Position numbers and translations under genes: made by a program
The notes under the pieces: model-generated
What the model saw: the letters and a program-made list of their open reading frames with translations, nothing else
The model's database searches: none
What the model was told of the DNA's origin: nothing
Shown here: positions 35,061-47,814 of the stretch, piece by piece
Position numbering within the stretch: position 1 is the first letter of the stretch
Layout: the number at the start of each line of letters is the position of its first letter
Source: Heliocidaris tuberculata
Taxonomy: Eukaryota; Echinodermata; Echinoidea; Camarodonta; Echinometridae
Direction: 5' to 3'
Length of the DNA stretch: 64,000 nt
NCBI GenBank assembly: GCA_025618425.1
Contig: CM046844.1
Location: forward strand, 11,644,058 to 11,708,057

Positions 35061-36339
35061 CAATTATCTCATATTATCTTCAGCGCGCATATATAAATTA
35101 GGATCATGCACAGAATAAAAACAGTTACAACAAAAGTTACAACAAAAGTTACAACAATTTTCAGAATAGATCTAGACTACCAATTTTATCTTAACTGTGG
35201 AGGTAGGGGTCTACAACAATATTAGAGATAAAAAAGTTGTCAGATTACCACCCCTGGTTAGCACTGCACTCAATGGCAGTGTGAGTTAGTAAGCTGCGAC
35301 TCGACTGGGCCATGACAGATCCGGGCCAACTAGGCAGTAGGCTATAGGCCTTGGGCGAACTCTACCTTGGCGGATAATCGTGGCGAGTTAGCCCAGAGAG
35401 TTGAATTGATTGCAAATACTTGTGTTGAATTTTTCATGAATTACACATTTCAGAACACTTAAATTCAAAGTTATTTGATATCAGTGTGTAAAATGATTAG
35501 CAAAGAGTAATGTTGAAAATTTCAAGAAGTAAAATTGTACAAAACACAGACCAAGTCTCACGCATTAGGCACGACAGTCACACATTAGGGCTCTTACTCA
35601 CGCCCAAAAATCTCTTTCTCACACCTTGCCTCACAGCCTACATATACATGTATATTATTACATACTGCGCGGCGAGCGCACGGTTCCACGCCTACCTGGC
35701 ACTGATGCGGAGAAAATCTCACGCATTGCTGGTCTTTGACCTTGATGTCTCTGAAAACATGACATTTCAGGCTGAAAACGGTATGGTGCATACAGTAGTA
35801 TTTTTTCCCATACGTCATCATGTATATATAAGTACAGTTGACCTTAGGTCAAATGTCAAAAGGTCAGTTAACTCAAATTAGAGGCTTTTTATTCCGGTTA
35901 TCACAATATTTCAAGAACAGTTTGAGCCATCAACTGACTTTAGGCAGAGGCATATACAACGCAGTCGCTTTCATCTTGTTTCCTTCTTTTTTTGGTCTTC
36001 AATTCACTGCCCTTACATGTACGTTATGCCTCTTGGCTTCTTTAGCATATTGATTGATTTTTTTATTTTGCCCCTCCCTCCTTAATGATTTTGCCTTTTT
36101 TCACTTTGCCTCTCACCTGAAGTGGCATCTAAGAATTATTTTCCCCCTCCTTGTTGATGCTGCTTTTTATGCCTCCGCCTTCCGAAGGTATGTTTTTCAG
36201 TTTGTCTGTCTGCCCATCAGGGTCGGCTGATAGGCGATTTAAATTGTGATTTAAATCAACGTGATTTAACAAAAAAAAATTATTGATTTAAATCACTTCT
36301 TTTGTAATATACAAGTAATTGACAAAAGGTTTTTGTTGC
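35061..36339. other. Intergenic, unclassified
   Basis: No gene is supported. A 123-codon forward ORF at 35510-35881 has no recognisable domain and an unconvincing composition. 'gcctccgccttccgaaggta' near 36170-36190 resembles the hairpin ends of repeats common in marine invertebrates. 36240-36300 carries a small palindrome of gatttaaatca. Confidence 0.3.
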
Positions 36340-36344
36340 CAGTT

Positions 36345-36530
36345 TTTGTTGTGATAAGTAATATGACTTGGTATAAATGACTCTCAGAGGCAGTGAGTGT
36401 GAGTACTAATTGGTAGCCATCTTCTAAAAAGTTCTTTAATCTGTATCCCTCTGCCTGGCTCGTTGTGGTAATTACACGTATGATATCATGTTAATGTAGT
36501 TCCAAGTCGATCCACAACATCTACCTCACA
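36345..36530. repeat. Direct repeat copy 1 (partner at 47815)
   Basis: About 180 bp ('gttgtgataagtaatatgac' through 'ttccaagtcgatc') occurs again in the same orientation at 47815-48000 with a few substitutions. The other copy has two exact 6-bp CATGTA gains. The two copies bracket the gypsy and DIRS-2 elements. Confidence 0.9.
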
Positions 36531-37480
36531 ATATTTTTTTAAAATGATTAACTATGAAATCTTACAAGAATCAATCATAGAGGATCTTGAAACTCCAAAC
36601 ACATATAATAAAACATTTTGCTGACATCAAAACCTTACAACTTTAACAGGTACCAGGCTACCTGTCAAGTAGCAGTCAATGAACCTGTACTATGTTTACC
36701 TTCACAAGAAACCCAACTCTGCAATTTTGAAATTTAGCTCTGTAGGGTATTCCTCTCTTGTTTTTTCATGAATTGCATGCCTGTATAAAAAGCAGGTGAC
36801 AGAGATTAATGTACGAGGTCACATTCTCCAATAAATGTATATGTACAAATGTATAGGCCTATCAGCAAATACATGTACATGTACATGTAGTATGATTTAT
36901 ACCAGCTTTTTATGTACTGATCATTTCCAATTCCAACTAGTCAGTAAACCATATTGAGCTTTTTGGAAGTCAACACTATATGCATGTTTTTCCAATACCA
37001 AACAATACTAGTCTGTAATCATAACATTGACTCAAAATTGTTCAAACAAACAAACTTTACTGTAACAATAACTCTATGGCAACTGTATGACATATGTCAC
37101 CTTTGTTCTCATATTCTTAAAAAAACCCATAAAAACTCAACACAAATTACTGCATTAAGCAAGTAATATTGCTTTATTATCTACATTAACTAATTATAAA
37201 GCTATCCTTGGTCACATTTCGTACTAGGCATCATTGCATGCCATTTTATTTCATTATTATTATTTCTTTCTTTTTCTTCTTTCTTTCTTTTTTTGTTTTG
37301 TTATTGCTGTTGTTGAGAATTTGTAAATTTATTTCTCAATTGTTATACAAAAGTATACATGTAGATATCAAGATTCAAACTTTATGCCAAAATACTTGTT
37401 TCATCTATATAGTCTGTTACTTCTTGTGTTTTAATGCTTATTTCAAATTGACTTGAAAGTGTTTAACGATACAAACAGGT
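36531..37480. other. Intergenic AT-rich DNA
   Basis: Contains TACATGTA arrays near 36868-36890 and a T-rich tract at 37255-37320. No gene or element boundary is visible before the gypsy element. Confidence 0.35.
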
Positions 37481-37925
37481 TTTTTGCTGATGCGTCCAGA
37501 ACGCCTTCTATAAGAATCTTTTCTGGATTCTGTCTGGTGGTCTAGCAATTGGTCATGGTCAAGTCCATCTGCATTGTTTCTGTCTATTGGTGCAGGCGTG
37601 TAAGGGCCCACATTTCGAGTTGGCTAGGCCAGACGAGGCATCTGTGGGACATCTTTCAAGTGTACCCTATTCCTTCTGAGGTCGCTTGCCATCTGGGGTG
37701 GTGACTATCTACGACCTGGCCGGCAGATCATTACATATGCTTGTCACCTCTGCTGGAATCTAAGTGTGGGATTCTTTGTACAGAAAGCGAACTTTTTGTC
37801 CTACTCTGAGTGGCTGGAGTTCATGCTTATTTCCAACCACATCATAGTCTGTTTTCATGCGCTCTGTATGCTGCTCCAGACGTTCTTGGTTCTTTTGTCC
37901 TTGATACGTTGTATTGGAATCAAGT

Positions 37926-39042
37926 TTAGCAGGAAGCAGTGTTCAGACTTGGCGGCCGAACATCATTTCGGCTGGGGATGGAAGATGGGCATCCACTGGA
38001 GTGCATCGTAGATTGAGTAGAGCAGCTGCTGTACTTTCTCCAGTTGCCTGTGTTTTCCGTATGATCCCTTTGACTGTTCAGACTGTACGCTCTATTTGTC
38101 CATTCGACTGTGGATATATTGGTCAAGAAGTCTGCTGTGTAATTCTCCATTCCTTGCACATTTGCTGAAAAGCTGCAATAATGAATTGTGGGCCGTTGTC
38201 TGACATTATCTCTGTAGGAGATCCTAGAAGGCCAAAGATCCCAATAATGGCATTCGCCACACCTGCACTCGTTGTGGAGGTCAATCGATGTACGACTGGG
38301 AACTTCGAATAATAGTCCACTATCAGAAGGTACTGGACCGTATCCAGCTCGAACAGATCCATGCCAACTTTGGTCCATGGGGTGATAGGTATCTCGTGGG
38401 GAAGAAGCGGTTCCCTTTCCTGCTCGGCATTCTTTTCTGGCATTGGTTGCACAATCTGACACTTTCGTCAATCTGGCGATTTATGTTTGGCCAATAAACG
38501 GACTGGCGTGCTAAGAGTCTCATCTTCTCAATGCCTGGATGGCTTTTGTGCAGTTGCTGAAGGATATCTTGTCTCATAGTTCGGGGAATGATGACCTACC
38601 TGCCTTTGAATAGGACACCTCCAGACATGATTAGTTCATCATGAAATGGCCAGTATGGATGCAAATCATTGGGAAATTCCTGAATAGTTGCAGGCTGACC
38701 AGCATGAGTGAATTCTTTCACTTGCTGTAGGATAGGATCCCTGTTAGTCTCCTTTTGTAGTGCTTGTTGCTTGAGGCTTCCGAAGTTGAGCAGATCGATA
38801 CCCAGCAAGTCCTCGACCTCGTCCAGTAGTATACTCTCTACGTGGACATCAAGCAGAATGTCTTCTGCCTTCTTTGCATTGGGCAGCCTACTGAGTGTGT
38901 CAGGAATAATCATCTCTGTTCCTGGCCAGTTTTCAATTGTGAAGTTGTATCCTTGAATCTTCACTAAAAGCCTCTGTAGCCTGGGCGGAGCACTTGTGAG
39001 TGGCTTGCTGCATATTGTCACAAGTGGTTTGTGGTCAGTCAA
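37926..39042 (-). pseudogene. Gypsy RNase H end and integrase remnant
   Basis: RNase H C-terminal sequence (MTDHKPLVTI, PDTLSRLP) runs from 39042. An HHCC zinc-binding segment follows (HPGIEKMRLLARQSVYWP, CNQCQKRM). The core has VDYYSKFPVV, carrying the first Asp, and SDNGPQF, the second Asp. The region of the Glu (SNGQIERTVQT-like) is readable in another frame around 38120-38070. At least three frame changes are present. Confidence 0.8.
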
Positions 39043-39362
39043 TATCTTGAAATCTCTCCAAAAGAGATAAGTGTGAAATCGGGTAATCCCGGAAAAATGA
39101 GAGCCAGTTTCTCCCTCTCAATGTTTGAGTACTGGGCTTGGCTGGGTGAAAGACTTTTTCAAAGCATATGCCACAGGCCTCCCTTGCTGTGAGAGGCAGG
39201 CTCCCAAACCTTTTGATGATGCATCCACCTCAAGGGTGACAGGTAACTCTAGATTGTAGTACTTCAGCAAGCTGTCCTGCTTGATAGCTTTTTTCAGTTG
39301 GCAGTATGCTTCCTGGTGATCCTCCTACCACACAAATGGGACATCTTTCTTCATGAGATCGC

Positions 39363-40061
39363 TCATAATTTAGCGACCTGATCTGCATAGTTTGGGATGT
39401 AGGGTGACAGGAAGTTCATCATACCTAGAAACCTCTGAAGATCCTCCTTGTCCTGTGGGGTGGGCATTATGTGAATATCTTCCACCTTGCAGGGACCTGG
39501 CCTGATTCCTTCATCTGAGTAAATCGTCCCGAAGAAGTTGATTGAGTTCGTTTTCACTACACATTTGCTGGTGTTGAAGGCTAGTCCCTCCTGTGAGGCT
39601 ACCCCAAACAGCTTTGCAAGGTTCAGGTCATGCTCTTCTTCCGTTCTGCCCATGACGACTATATCGTCTGCTATGCAGACATATTCTGGGGTTTGCCCTA
39701 TTATGTCGTCCATTCTCTGTTGGAACAGATCCTGGCTCATGGAGAGACCAAACGGAAGACAAAGAAAACAATATCTCCCGAAGGGAGTACGAAAGGTAGT
39801 CATTTCTTCCAAGTCTTCACTTAGGTGCACAGACCAATAGCCCGATTTCGCATCCAGTTTAGTAAAGTACTTCCCATTCGCAAGTGATGGATTGGTCTCT
39901 TCTAGTGTCTGGATTGTGTGAGGACACCGCTTGAGACTTTTATTCAGGCGCATCGGGTCCAAACACACCCGAATCGATCCATCCTTCTTCACTGATTTAA
40001 TGATGGAGCTGCACCAATCAGTGTGATGCGTTACCTTACGAATCACATCTTGATCCTCCAT
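39363..40061 (-). pseudogene. Gypsy reverse transcriptase fragment
   Basis: 232 open codons cover the RT fingers and palm: WCSSIIKSVKKDGSIRVCLD, FTKLDAKSGYWSVHL, FRTPFGRYCFLCLPFGL and the catalytic IADDIVV. They end in the RLNFLSP-like block FLGMMNFLSPYIP. Aspartates of the active site are intact. It is fused to nothing on either side because of stops. Confidence 0.85.
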
Positions 40062-40287
40062 TTAATCAAGCTCGGCTTTCAATTTGTCTTTGATATGAAT
40101 GCTACACTTTCAGGGCATCTATGTGTGGAATGAAGTTACCTATGCGTTGAATTGGCCCAGCCATCGTGAAATAAGGTTGCCTACTGTCGTATGGCTTATG
40201 TCTGACCAGGAGCTTCTACAAGTGCTTCAGCACATTGTTTCACTTTGTGAAGAGTGACCAGCTTAAGGGCCTTGCTGCTTGAAAGGC

Positions 40288-41171
40288 CTAGTATTGCAGG
40301 GCCTGGTACATGGACCACAGAGAACTCCGGTTTAGTCCACGCTGAATCCTCATGTCGGCACATGAGATAATAGACCCGATACAAGGGATAGGCATTTCAC
40401 CATAGGCCATGAGCTGGACACACCTCGGCCTCACAATTGACACTGGGGAGAGGTCTGCTAGACACTGCTTGCCAGCAGCAATGGCCTCATACTGCCTTCC
40501 TAGTGTGACCACATCCGCAAGGGGGTAGCCTGCAGGTTTCTGCAACAACTCACGCTGAAAACCATCAAAATGCGTAGACGCAATGACCAGTTCGATTATG
40601 CACTCGTTAAATTCCGCATCTGTAAAATTGCATTGGTGGCTTTTGTCCCTACAACTGGTCACAGAATCATCGATGGATTCTTTGGGATTCTGCCTATACC
40701 TTATAAGTCCAAGGCGGTGGATGCGAAAGTGAATAATCACTTTCAATTGCTTCTTGAAATAATCCCATGTTTTTGCTGGTTTATCCTGGTCTGCAGTACT
40801 AAGTTGTTTCTGCAACAAATCACGCTGAGAACCATCAAAATGCGTAGACGTAATGACCAGTTCGATTATGCACTCGTTAAATTCTGCATCTGTAAAATTG
40901 CATAGGTGGCTTTGTCCCTACAACGGGTCACAGAATCATCGATGGATTCTTTGGGATTCTGCCTATACCTTATAAGTTCAAGGCGGTGGATGCGAAAGTT
41001 AATAATCACTTTCAATTGCTTCTCGAAAAAATCCCATATTTTTGCTGGTTTATCCTGGTCTGCAATACTAAGACCAGAAGCATTGTGTCGCAAACCTTCT
41101 ACACCTGAAGCAATCTTTATCTTCGTTGCTATCTTCACTTCATATGTGATATATCTGAATCTTTCAAACAT
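40288..41171 (-). pseudogene. Gypsy gag-like remnant with tandem duplication
   Basis: Two reverse ORFs (41171-40866 and 40818-40288) share the same sequence (DQDKPAKTWDYF, IHRLGLIRYRQNPKESIDDSV). The sharing arises from a 270-bp tandem duplication at 40536-41075. The pattern resembles the capsid region of gypsy elements ahead of RT. Confidence 0.6.
40536..41075. repeat. 270-bp tandem duplication within gypsy gag
   Basis: Copy 1 starts at 40536 and copy 2 at 40806, both with 'gtttctgcaacaaNtcacgctga'. The period is 270 bases, or 90 codons. Copy 2 has small deletions, such as one T in the tggctttgtcc stretch, so it postdates neither purifying selection nor full decay. Confidence 0.85.
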
Positions 41172-41190
41172 AGCTCCATGTTCTGCTTAA

Positions 41191-42650
41191 AGAGAGAGAG
41201 AATCCACTCGCTAGGTCTGGCATCTGCCAGTTCATTTCAGGAGGACGCACCATATTTATTGTGTAGTAACTTGATAAGCCTAACAAAGTCGGTCTGTCTT
41301 CTCTGTAACCTATGCCCGCACACAATACGTGAAATAAGTTCTCACTGAAGATATTAGTAGTATGTACATGTAGGTCTACATCTATGTAATGTACTTACAC
41401 TGGAACTACTTGCTGTTCAAACCAAGAATTCATGCAACGGATTTCAAGCATACACTGTTAATGTGTGTATACACTGCACTAAGACTATTAGCACATGCTT
41501 ATGGGTGGTCCTGTAATTGCTGCTAAAAAAAATTGTGGACCTAGACTTGATCTGATTTGGGCCACTCAATCTGGTCCTACCCAGTCTAGGGTCAGATCTA
41601 AATATTATAGTAGGATTAAACTATACAAACTGCACAATATAGATCCACCACAATATGTGGACCGTTTGTTTATTATACCCCTGCCAAACAGAGTTTGAAG
41701 GGGTATATAGGAATCAGCGTGTGGTCGGCGGTTGGTCCGTTCCAAATCTTGCGCACCAAACTACTCCCTCATTTTTCGAGCATTGCTCATGAAATTCGTC
41801 ACACACATTGGTCTTGGGATGGAGATGTGCAAGACATAATTTTTGAATGTGTCAGAAACTCTGTTGCCATGGTAACGGCATATTATGGCAGTAAATCAGG
41901 TTGAAATCTTGCGCATCAAACCACTTCCTCATTTTTCGAGCAATGCTCAGGAAACTCGGCACACACATTGGGGCGGGGGTATTAATCACCTTCAATGATA
42001 TTCTAGTTTATAACTGGACTGGTCCTGAAACACATTTGGTCCTTCTCTTAGGTCTGGACTAGGTCCAGTTTATTTTGGATTTAGATCTATCTTTATTTTA
42101 TTTCTGCTGAATTAGATTAATACTTCTATTCTACCATGTCTACAGTCTATCAAATGTAGGCTAGATATAGGACTTTAGCTAGAGAAGAAATCTAACATTA
42201 AACAGATATTAATTCTTAACAAATTTACTGATTTGCATATAGGTCTAGCCATGAAAACTCAACACACAAAGCATTCACAGCCACATTGTTATCAGTATCA
42301 GAGTATTCAATACTCCCTGCTATCTGTCCTCATATCTGGTCTATCGTTTTAAAATAGTCCAGATTAATAAAGTTTGGGTTTTGTCTTTCTTTCAGTTTCT
42401 GTCTTGTGTCCTGAGTCACTTCACAATTTCACAATTCACACAATTCACATTTATTAGGCAAAATAAAATCACATTTTGTTTAAAAAAAGAAATACAAATA
42501 CAATGATAAAAGATATGCCAGGATTGCTAAAAAATTTCATTGACATAAATTTGCTTAGTTGACGACAGTGGCGCACGGCGATGAGAGCTGGAACCAGGAA
42601 TGGCTCGGTCTAGTTGTTGATGTGATATGATGATGAATTTGAAGCGTTGC
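41191..42650. other. Spacer between gypsy and DIRS-2 with a short repeat element
   Basis: 41678-41985 looks like a dispersed repeat that begins with a hairpin (tacccctgccaaacag / ggggtata) and holds two copies of 'aaatcttgcgca...tcatttttcgagca' (41746 and 41908). The remainder is AT-rich and contains no recognisable gene. Confidence 0.45.
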
Positions 42651-43067
42651 CATTTACTACAATAAATTAATGTACATGTATCTACCTATTATTGCTAGTT
42701 TGGTCCAAAGTACACTGCCATCGAGAAACTAAAAGTCACATTTGTGCACGCCCCACAATAAATTAATGTATCTACCTATTATTGCTAGTTTGGTCCAAAG
42801 TACACTGCCATCGAGAAACTAAAAGTCACATTTGTGCACGCCCCACCCCCGTATGGCGTCTTCCCATAGTTACATGCACGAGCGCACGCCCATCATCTTC
42901 TTCTTTTCATTCTCGCTGCCGAAGAATAACAACAGTCAGATGAATCACTGCGCCTAAATTGAGATTAATCTCTGCTTTGCGCCTTTCTGATCTGCTTTGA
43001 TAAATTATTTCCGTCCTCATTTTAATTCTTATTAATTTGGTGGAACGGACTTCCTGGTCACTTTTCT

Positions 43068-44945
43068 TTGCTAGACAGAAAATTAAATCAAATTCAGTCT
43101 CGCCTTTCTTCCCCTTTCGTTCCTCCCGGCGACATAGCTTTTAATCATGTCCGCTCAGGGGGAGCCGTCGGGGTACCAACCACTGGCTCCCACCTGAGCA
43201 AAAACACTGCAGTCTCTCCATCCAGTGATCTATACACTCTAAGTGACTCGGCTAGCGTTGACTCGGCCCTAGTCACTACGGAGACGGCTACCTCCTGTTC
43301 TAAACGGGCCAAGCATAGCGGTGAGAGAGAGCATCCGAGTGCCCTGCCAAGCACAGCCTCTCGGGTACGGCCAAGGTGCCGACTTCCTAAAGGCACCATT
43401 CGGCCAAGTCTCTTAGTCGAAGTCCAAGGTTGCCTCAGGCACACCTAAGACTATGACTGGGAAGAAGGGCAAGGCCTCTCCCAAGACACCAAACCCTTCT
43501 TCCTCGGCGGTCGATCAGGCTGAACTTCTTCGTTATTTGAAGATAGTTGTTGAGAAGAGCAGGTGGTTACCCCCTACCGCGCAGCTGACCGCGGGTGGCA
43601 CAGGCCCCTCCTCGGACACTGACCAGTCCGTGGACTTGGGTGATCTGAACCTTGATCCGGTTATACCTGGTTCCGGTTTGACGGTATCTGCCCCCGGTTT
43701 GCTGATATCCGGTCCTGATTTGTAGGTTCCAGGCTCTCAAAAGCCTCTTGCTCATGCTGGTTCAATACTATCCGGTCATGATTGGCCCCTTGAGGGTCAT
43801 GCTCGATCCCGGCAGGCCCAGAGCCTCCCGACCAAAGCTGCTCCTACCCCGGCGGAGCTTGGCGCCCCTCCTGGTGAGGAGACTTATGGCTCGTGGATGC
43901 GCCTGCCCCCCTGGGGCCAGGTTTCCCACATAGCCGACCCTGATGTTGACTCTGACTCCGTGTCACAAGCCAGCACGGCCCCCCAACCCCCTCGTGGTTT
44001 GGCAGCTGACGCGCACGCTCTTTTGGAGAGATACCTGAGACTTTCCCGCCGGCCCAGCCGGACTCGGCTCAGGCTTCTCTTCTCTTCAGGCAAAGGGCCC
44101 CCTTAATGACGATTTTAAGGCTGCCTATGCGGGCATAGCTGAACAGTCGTCACTGCATGGGGTTACAACTGGTAAGAAGCATCGCTTTGCCAGGGAATAC
44201 ATTTTTCGACCCCAAGATTCGGTTGGTTTTTTCCAACCAGAGATACTCTCGCCTGACATCTGGCATGTTGGTGCGAGACTTGGCGTGAATTTCAAGAGTA
44301 AGAGTTACACAGCCAAGGATAGGCAGGCACGTGACTTTGAGACCCACGCCAGATCTTGCCTGCGGCTAACGGCCTACCTGGGGTCTTTAATCAGCCTCAG
44401 GGTCAGGTCTTGGGGAACTTCAGGTTTCCGAGTCTGACGGCTCGGTTTTGGATGAGATCCTGCTTGCTTTGACGGGATCAGCCAGCTGCGACCGTCCAGG
44501 CCATGAACTCTAGGAGAGAGATCGCTCTCTCGTCCTTAGGGGTTCTGGATAGGGATACCCCCTCCCTCTTGGTCGAGATTCTCCAGGTGGTGGAGCATCT
44601 GTTTGGGGGTCAGTTTGCCTCTGTTCTTCAGCGCGAGATTGACTCCCGTGAGCAGGCGGCTGAATTGTCGAGGCAATTCCGCCCACGTCAGCCGGCTCAA
44701 ACTCCTAAGCAGAAGGCTAGGGCGCCGGTCCCCCACGCCAACAGCGGGTGAGCTTGGCTCCACCTCGCGTGGCGTTACCCACCGGTCAGCAGCCCAGGCC
44801 TGCTCGAGGTAGGGACTCCCCCAGAGGTAGGGGGAGTAATAGGCAAGGCTCCGGCCAAGGCTCCGGCCAAGCCCAAGCAGGCATTTTGAGGGTGCGCCCT
44901 GAGCAGTGGATCACCAGGGAGGCGGACGGCTACGGTATTTCCTAG
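43068..44945 (+). pseudogene. DIRS-2 gag-like remnant
   Basis: Successive forward frames (43068-43448, 43453-43725, 43897-44106, 44503-44945) encode Pro/Ser/Arg-rich protein. It ends in a basic Gln/Gly/Arg segment (SRGRDSPRGRGSNRQ-like, about 44810-44860). Position upstream of RT and the basic end fit gag. No conserved domain is recognised. Confidence 0.5.
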
Positions 44946-44989
44946 TGGAGACACTAGCGTCTATTCTGCCGGCAATCGAGCGGACAGAT

Positions 44990-45540
44990 TTGGCGATTTT
45001 TGAAGGATGCATATTTCCATATCCCGATACATCCCCGCTCGTGGGATCTATTGAGATTCGCAGAGAGTAGACTCCCTCAGAGTATAGATTCCATTACCGA
45101 GGGAGTTCAGACGTCTTCTCGCCTCCTGGGCAGACGAGACGTTTCTTGCTCGAGGCAAGCCTCTCCACACCCCTCTTCCATCAGTGTCCATCTCGATGGA
45201 TGCGTCCCTTCTGGGCTGGGGCGGCCATTGTGGGGGCGAGATGATTTCGTGGGATTGGTCTCATCTGCACACCATCCCCCATATCATTGTGCTGGAAATG
45301 CTGGTGGCATTCATGTCGCTCAGCCATTTCAAACGCACGATTGTGGGGCACTCCGTGCTTATCCTTACGGACAACACCACGGTTGCTGCCTACATCAATC
45401 GTCAAGGTGGAACTCTTTCAGTTTCCCTGAACTCTCTTGCCGCCCACTTATAAAGGTGGTGTCGGACGAACGACATTGTCCCGGTAGCCTCCTACATTCC
45501 CAAACAAGAAAATCTCATAGCAGACTTCTGTCCCATCTGA
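44990..45540 (+). pseudogene. DIRS-2 reverse transcriptase / RNase H remnant
   Basis: The RT start is seen as KDAYFHIPIHP (45003-45035). The central palm with the catalytic Asp pair is missing, so a large internal deletion is likely. RNase H-like sequence follows: MDASLLGWGGH (45196-45228), LEMLVAFMSL, and LILTDNTTVAAYINRQGG (45358-45411). Confidence 0.75.
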
Positions 45541-45599
45541 GTGGTCCCTCAATCAGGAGGTTTTCGATCTTCTCCGCGCGACTTGGGCGCCGCTAGAGA

Positions 45600-46945
45600 T
45601 CAATCTGTTTGTGACTGCTCTCAACCACCGTCTTCCGAGGTACTGCTCTCGGGTACGGGACCCGGAGGCTTGGGCACTCGATGCCTTCGCTCTCCATTGG
45701 GCACACTTTTGAGGGTATGCTTTCCCTCCGTTTCCTTTGATCCCTCAGGTCCTGAGAAAGATCAAGGAGGATCGAGTGTGGGTCCTGTTAGTAGCCCTGC
45801 GCTGGCCGAGGAGGCCTTGGTTTCCCCTACTCCTTTCCCTCCTGGATGGACAGCCGTTTCCGCTCCCGCTGAGGCCAGACCTGGTGTCTCAGCCTCTATC
45901 CGGGATCCTCCATTATCGGCCCGAGGTCCTTCACTTGACCGCCTGGCCGTTATCGGGGGAGACGCTAGGGCTTCAGGCTCTCTCTGAGAGAGCCTCTCAG
46001 TTTATAGTCTAGAGTCGTAGAGATTCCACGAGATCTCTTTACAACTCCCATCTGGAGGCCTTTTCAGTTTGGTGTGAAGATCTCGGGGTTTCACCCCGTG
46101 AGGCTTCAGTAGGCACGATTGCAGATTTTCTGATCTCCTTGATAAGGGTAGATCTCTGTCCACTATCCGTGGATACCACTCTGCCATTGCCCCCATGCAT
46201 GTTGGCTTTCCGGACGGCTCGGGAGTCATTACCTGACTAAGTTGCTGAGATCGTTTTTCCTACACGACCAGCAAATCCGAAGCTGTCTCCTGCTTGGAGC
46301 CTTCCTAAAATTCTGGATGCGCTATCAAAGCCTCCCTTTGAACCGATAAGCAAGGCTTCTCTCCATCATGTGACTGTCAAGACAATTTTTCTTATCGCTA
46401 TAGCTTCAGAGCAGAGAAGAGGTTCTCTTCATGCTCTTTGCACCTCTCCCGGTCACATCCGTTGGGAAAGGCAAGGTGTTCGCCTTATCCCCAAGACCTC
46501 CTCCGGATCGGTTGAGGTGTTTCTCAGCCCTCTGTCAGACTTCTCCTCAGTCAAGGAGGACAGTCTGGTGTCCGGTGAGGGCGCTAAAATGGTACTTAGA
46601 CAAAACCAAAAATTGCCGCTTGGACGAGCAACTTTTCCTCATCTCGCGAACCTTTCTCCCCTGGTTCTAGAGAATCCATTTCTAGATGGATTGTCGAGGC
46701 CATCCAGGCCGCTGGCCCTGAGGCCCTTGTGGATAGCAAACCTAGAGCGCATGATACATGAAGCATTAGCACTTCTTGGGTGCTTTTTCAGGGCATTGCC
46801 CTAGAGGACATCTTGAGGGCCGCCTTTTGGTGGTCTCCCAATTCCTTCACTTCCTTTTATCTGAAGGACATTCCTTCTGGAGAAGTGTGGTTTGTGACTA
46901 CGTCTCTGAGGGCAGCATCTTCTGTTTTTGACCCTCGTTAGTCTC
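45600..46945 (+). pseudogene. DIRS-2 tyrosine recombinase remnant
   Basis: The core is readable in pieces: a STIRGYHSAIAPM block at 46158-46196, IASEQRRGSLHAL with the first catalytic Arg at 46402-46440, and ALEDILRAAFWWSPNSFTSF with the C-terminal Trp/Tyr region at 46798-46860. The HxxR box reads H-D-T-stop (TGA near 46756), where a CGA Arg codon is expected. It cannot be functional. Confidence 0.75.
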
Positions 46946-47814
46946 CTTCCCTTGGGACATGCCACCCCGGATTTTTATCGTGCTAGTCTAGCAATAATAA
47001 ATAGATACATTAATTTATTGTAGTAAATCTGAAAAATCATACCTGATTTTGTTATTTGCTAAATAAATTGATGTATCTACCTATGTCCCTCCCTCCATCC
47101 CCTCTCCTTGCCCAGCAACATGTCCTAAACGTCTCTGGCAGCTCGTTAGAGGAAGATGGCGGGCGTGCACTCGCGCATGTAACTATGGGAAGGTGCCATA
47201 CGGGGGTGGGGCGTGCGTGAATGTGACTTTTAGTTTCTCGATGGTAGCGTAGTTTGGACCAAACTAGCAATAATAGGTAGATACATTAATTTATTTAGCA
47301 ATTATAACAAAATCAAGTATGATTTTTCTGGTTGGATCGATGATCTTGTCCAAGGCTCGGTGCTCCCGACTGGGCTCCAAAATACAAAGTTCAAGGCAAT
47401 GCTTGTAAAGTTGTGGTAGATCTAGAGGTCTGCGTCGATGTCTAGCTGCCAGCTGCTGTGGAGATAGATCTAGCTGCGGTGAAAGCTGGTCCCGTCTCCA
47501 GCGATCATGGGTCAGAAAACTGGGCGCTGTTCCAATCACTGGCGGTGCATCTGCTCGCTCGGTCCGTTGTGTGTAGCAATCAGTGCTACATTCACGCTCT
47601 GCGGGGTAGACAGTTCTACTTCTATCGATGTATTGGCATTAGCGGATGCGCAGTGGCTCGTACCCGGGTAATGCAGGCAATAGGTAGTGGGATGCAATGT
47701 CGCAACATGAATGTTGGCAAACAATTGCCAACGACCAACTTGCATATCACAGTACTCCCTTTTCAGTCCAAGTCAACGAAAATCTTCTAATGATAGCATG
47801 GTATTGATCACCAT

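Larger units (their letters stand above)
37480..41190 (-). mobile_element. Degenerate Ty3/gypsy LTR retrotransposon
   Basis: On the - strand the order is gag-like (41171-40288), reverse transcriptase (40061-39363), RNase H end (39042-38890), integrase zinc-binding segment (about 38577-38420) and integrase core (38452-37930). The order RT-RNase H-integrase is that of Ty3/gypsy. No LTRs are recognisable on either side, and frames are broken repeatedly. The copy is old and probably partial at both ends. Confidence 0.8.
42651..47335 (+). mobile_element. DIRS-family retrotransposon (DIRS-2), GC-rich, degenerate
   Basis: Gag-like, RT/RNase H and tyrosine recombinase remnants lie in that order on the + strand. 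Terminal repeats are inverted: 42657-42900 ('tctacctattattgctagtt', 'gccccacccccgtatggcg') matches the reverse complement of about 47140-47300. The 5' end carries a 90-bp tandem duplication (42661-42845). The 3' end holds further short inverted pieces (47010-47068 against 47297-47335) of the kind expected from the DIRS internal complementary region. Coding GC content is far above that of the surroundings. Stops and frameshifts are numerous. Confidence 0.8.

Noticed and set aside
35510..35881. 123-codon forward ORF
   Set aside because: No recognisable domain, no splice or start context, and the AT-rich surroundings carry repeats; length alone is not enough.
43068..46945. GC-rich block as bacterial contamination or a host gene island
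   Set aside because: It carries RT, RNase H-like and tyrosine recombinase remnants between inverted ends, so it is a DIRS element.
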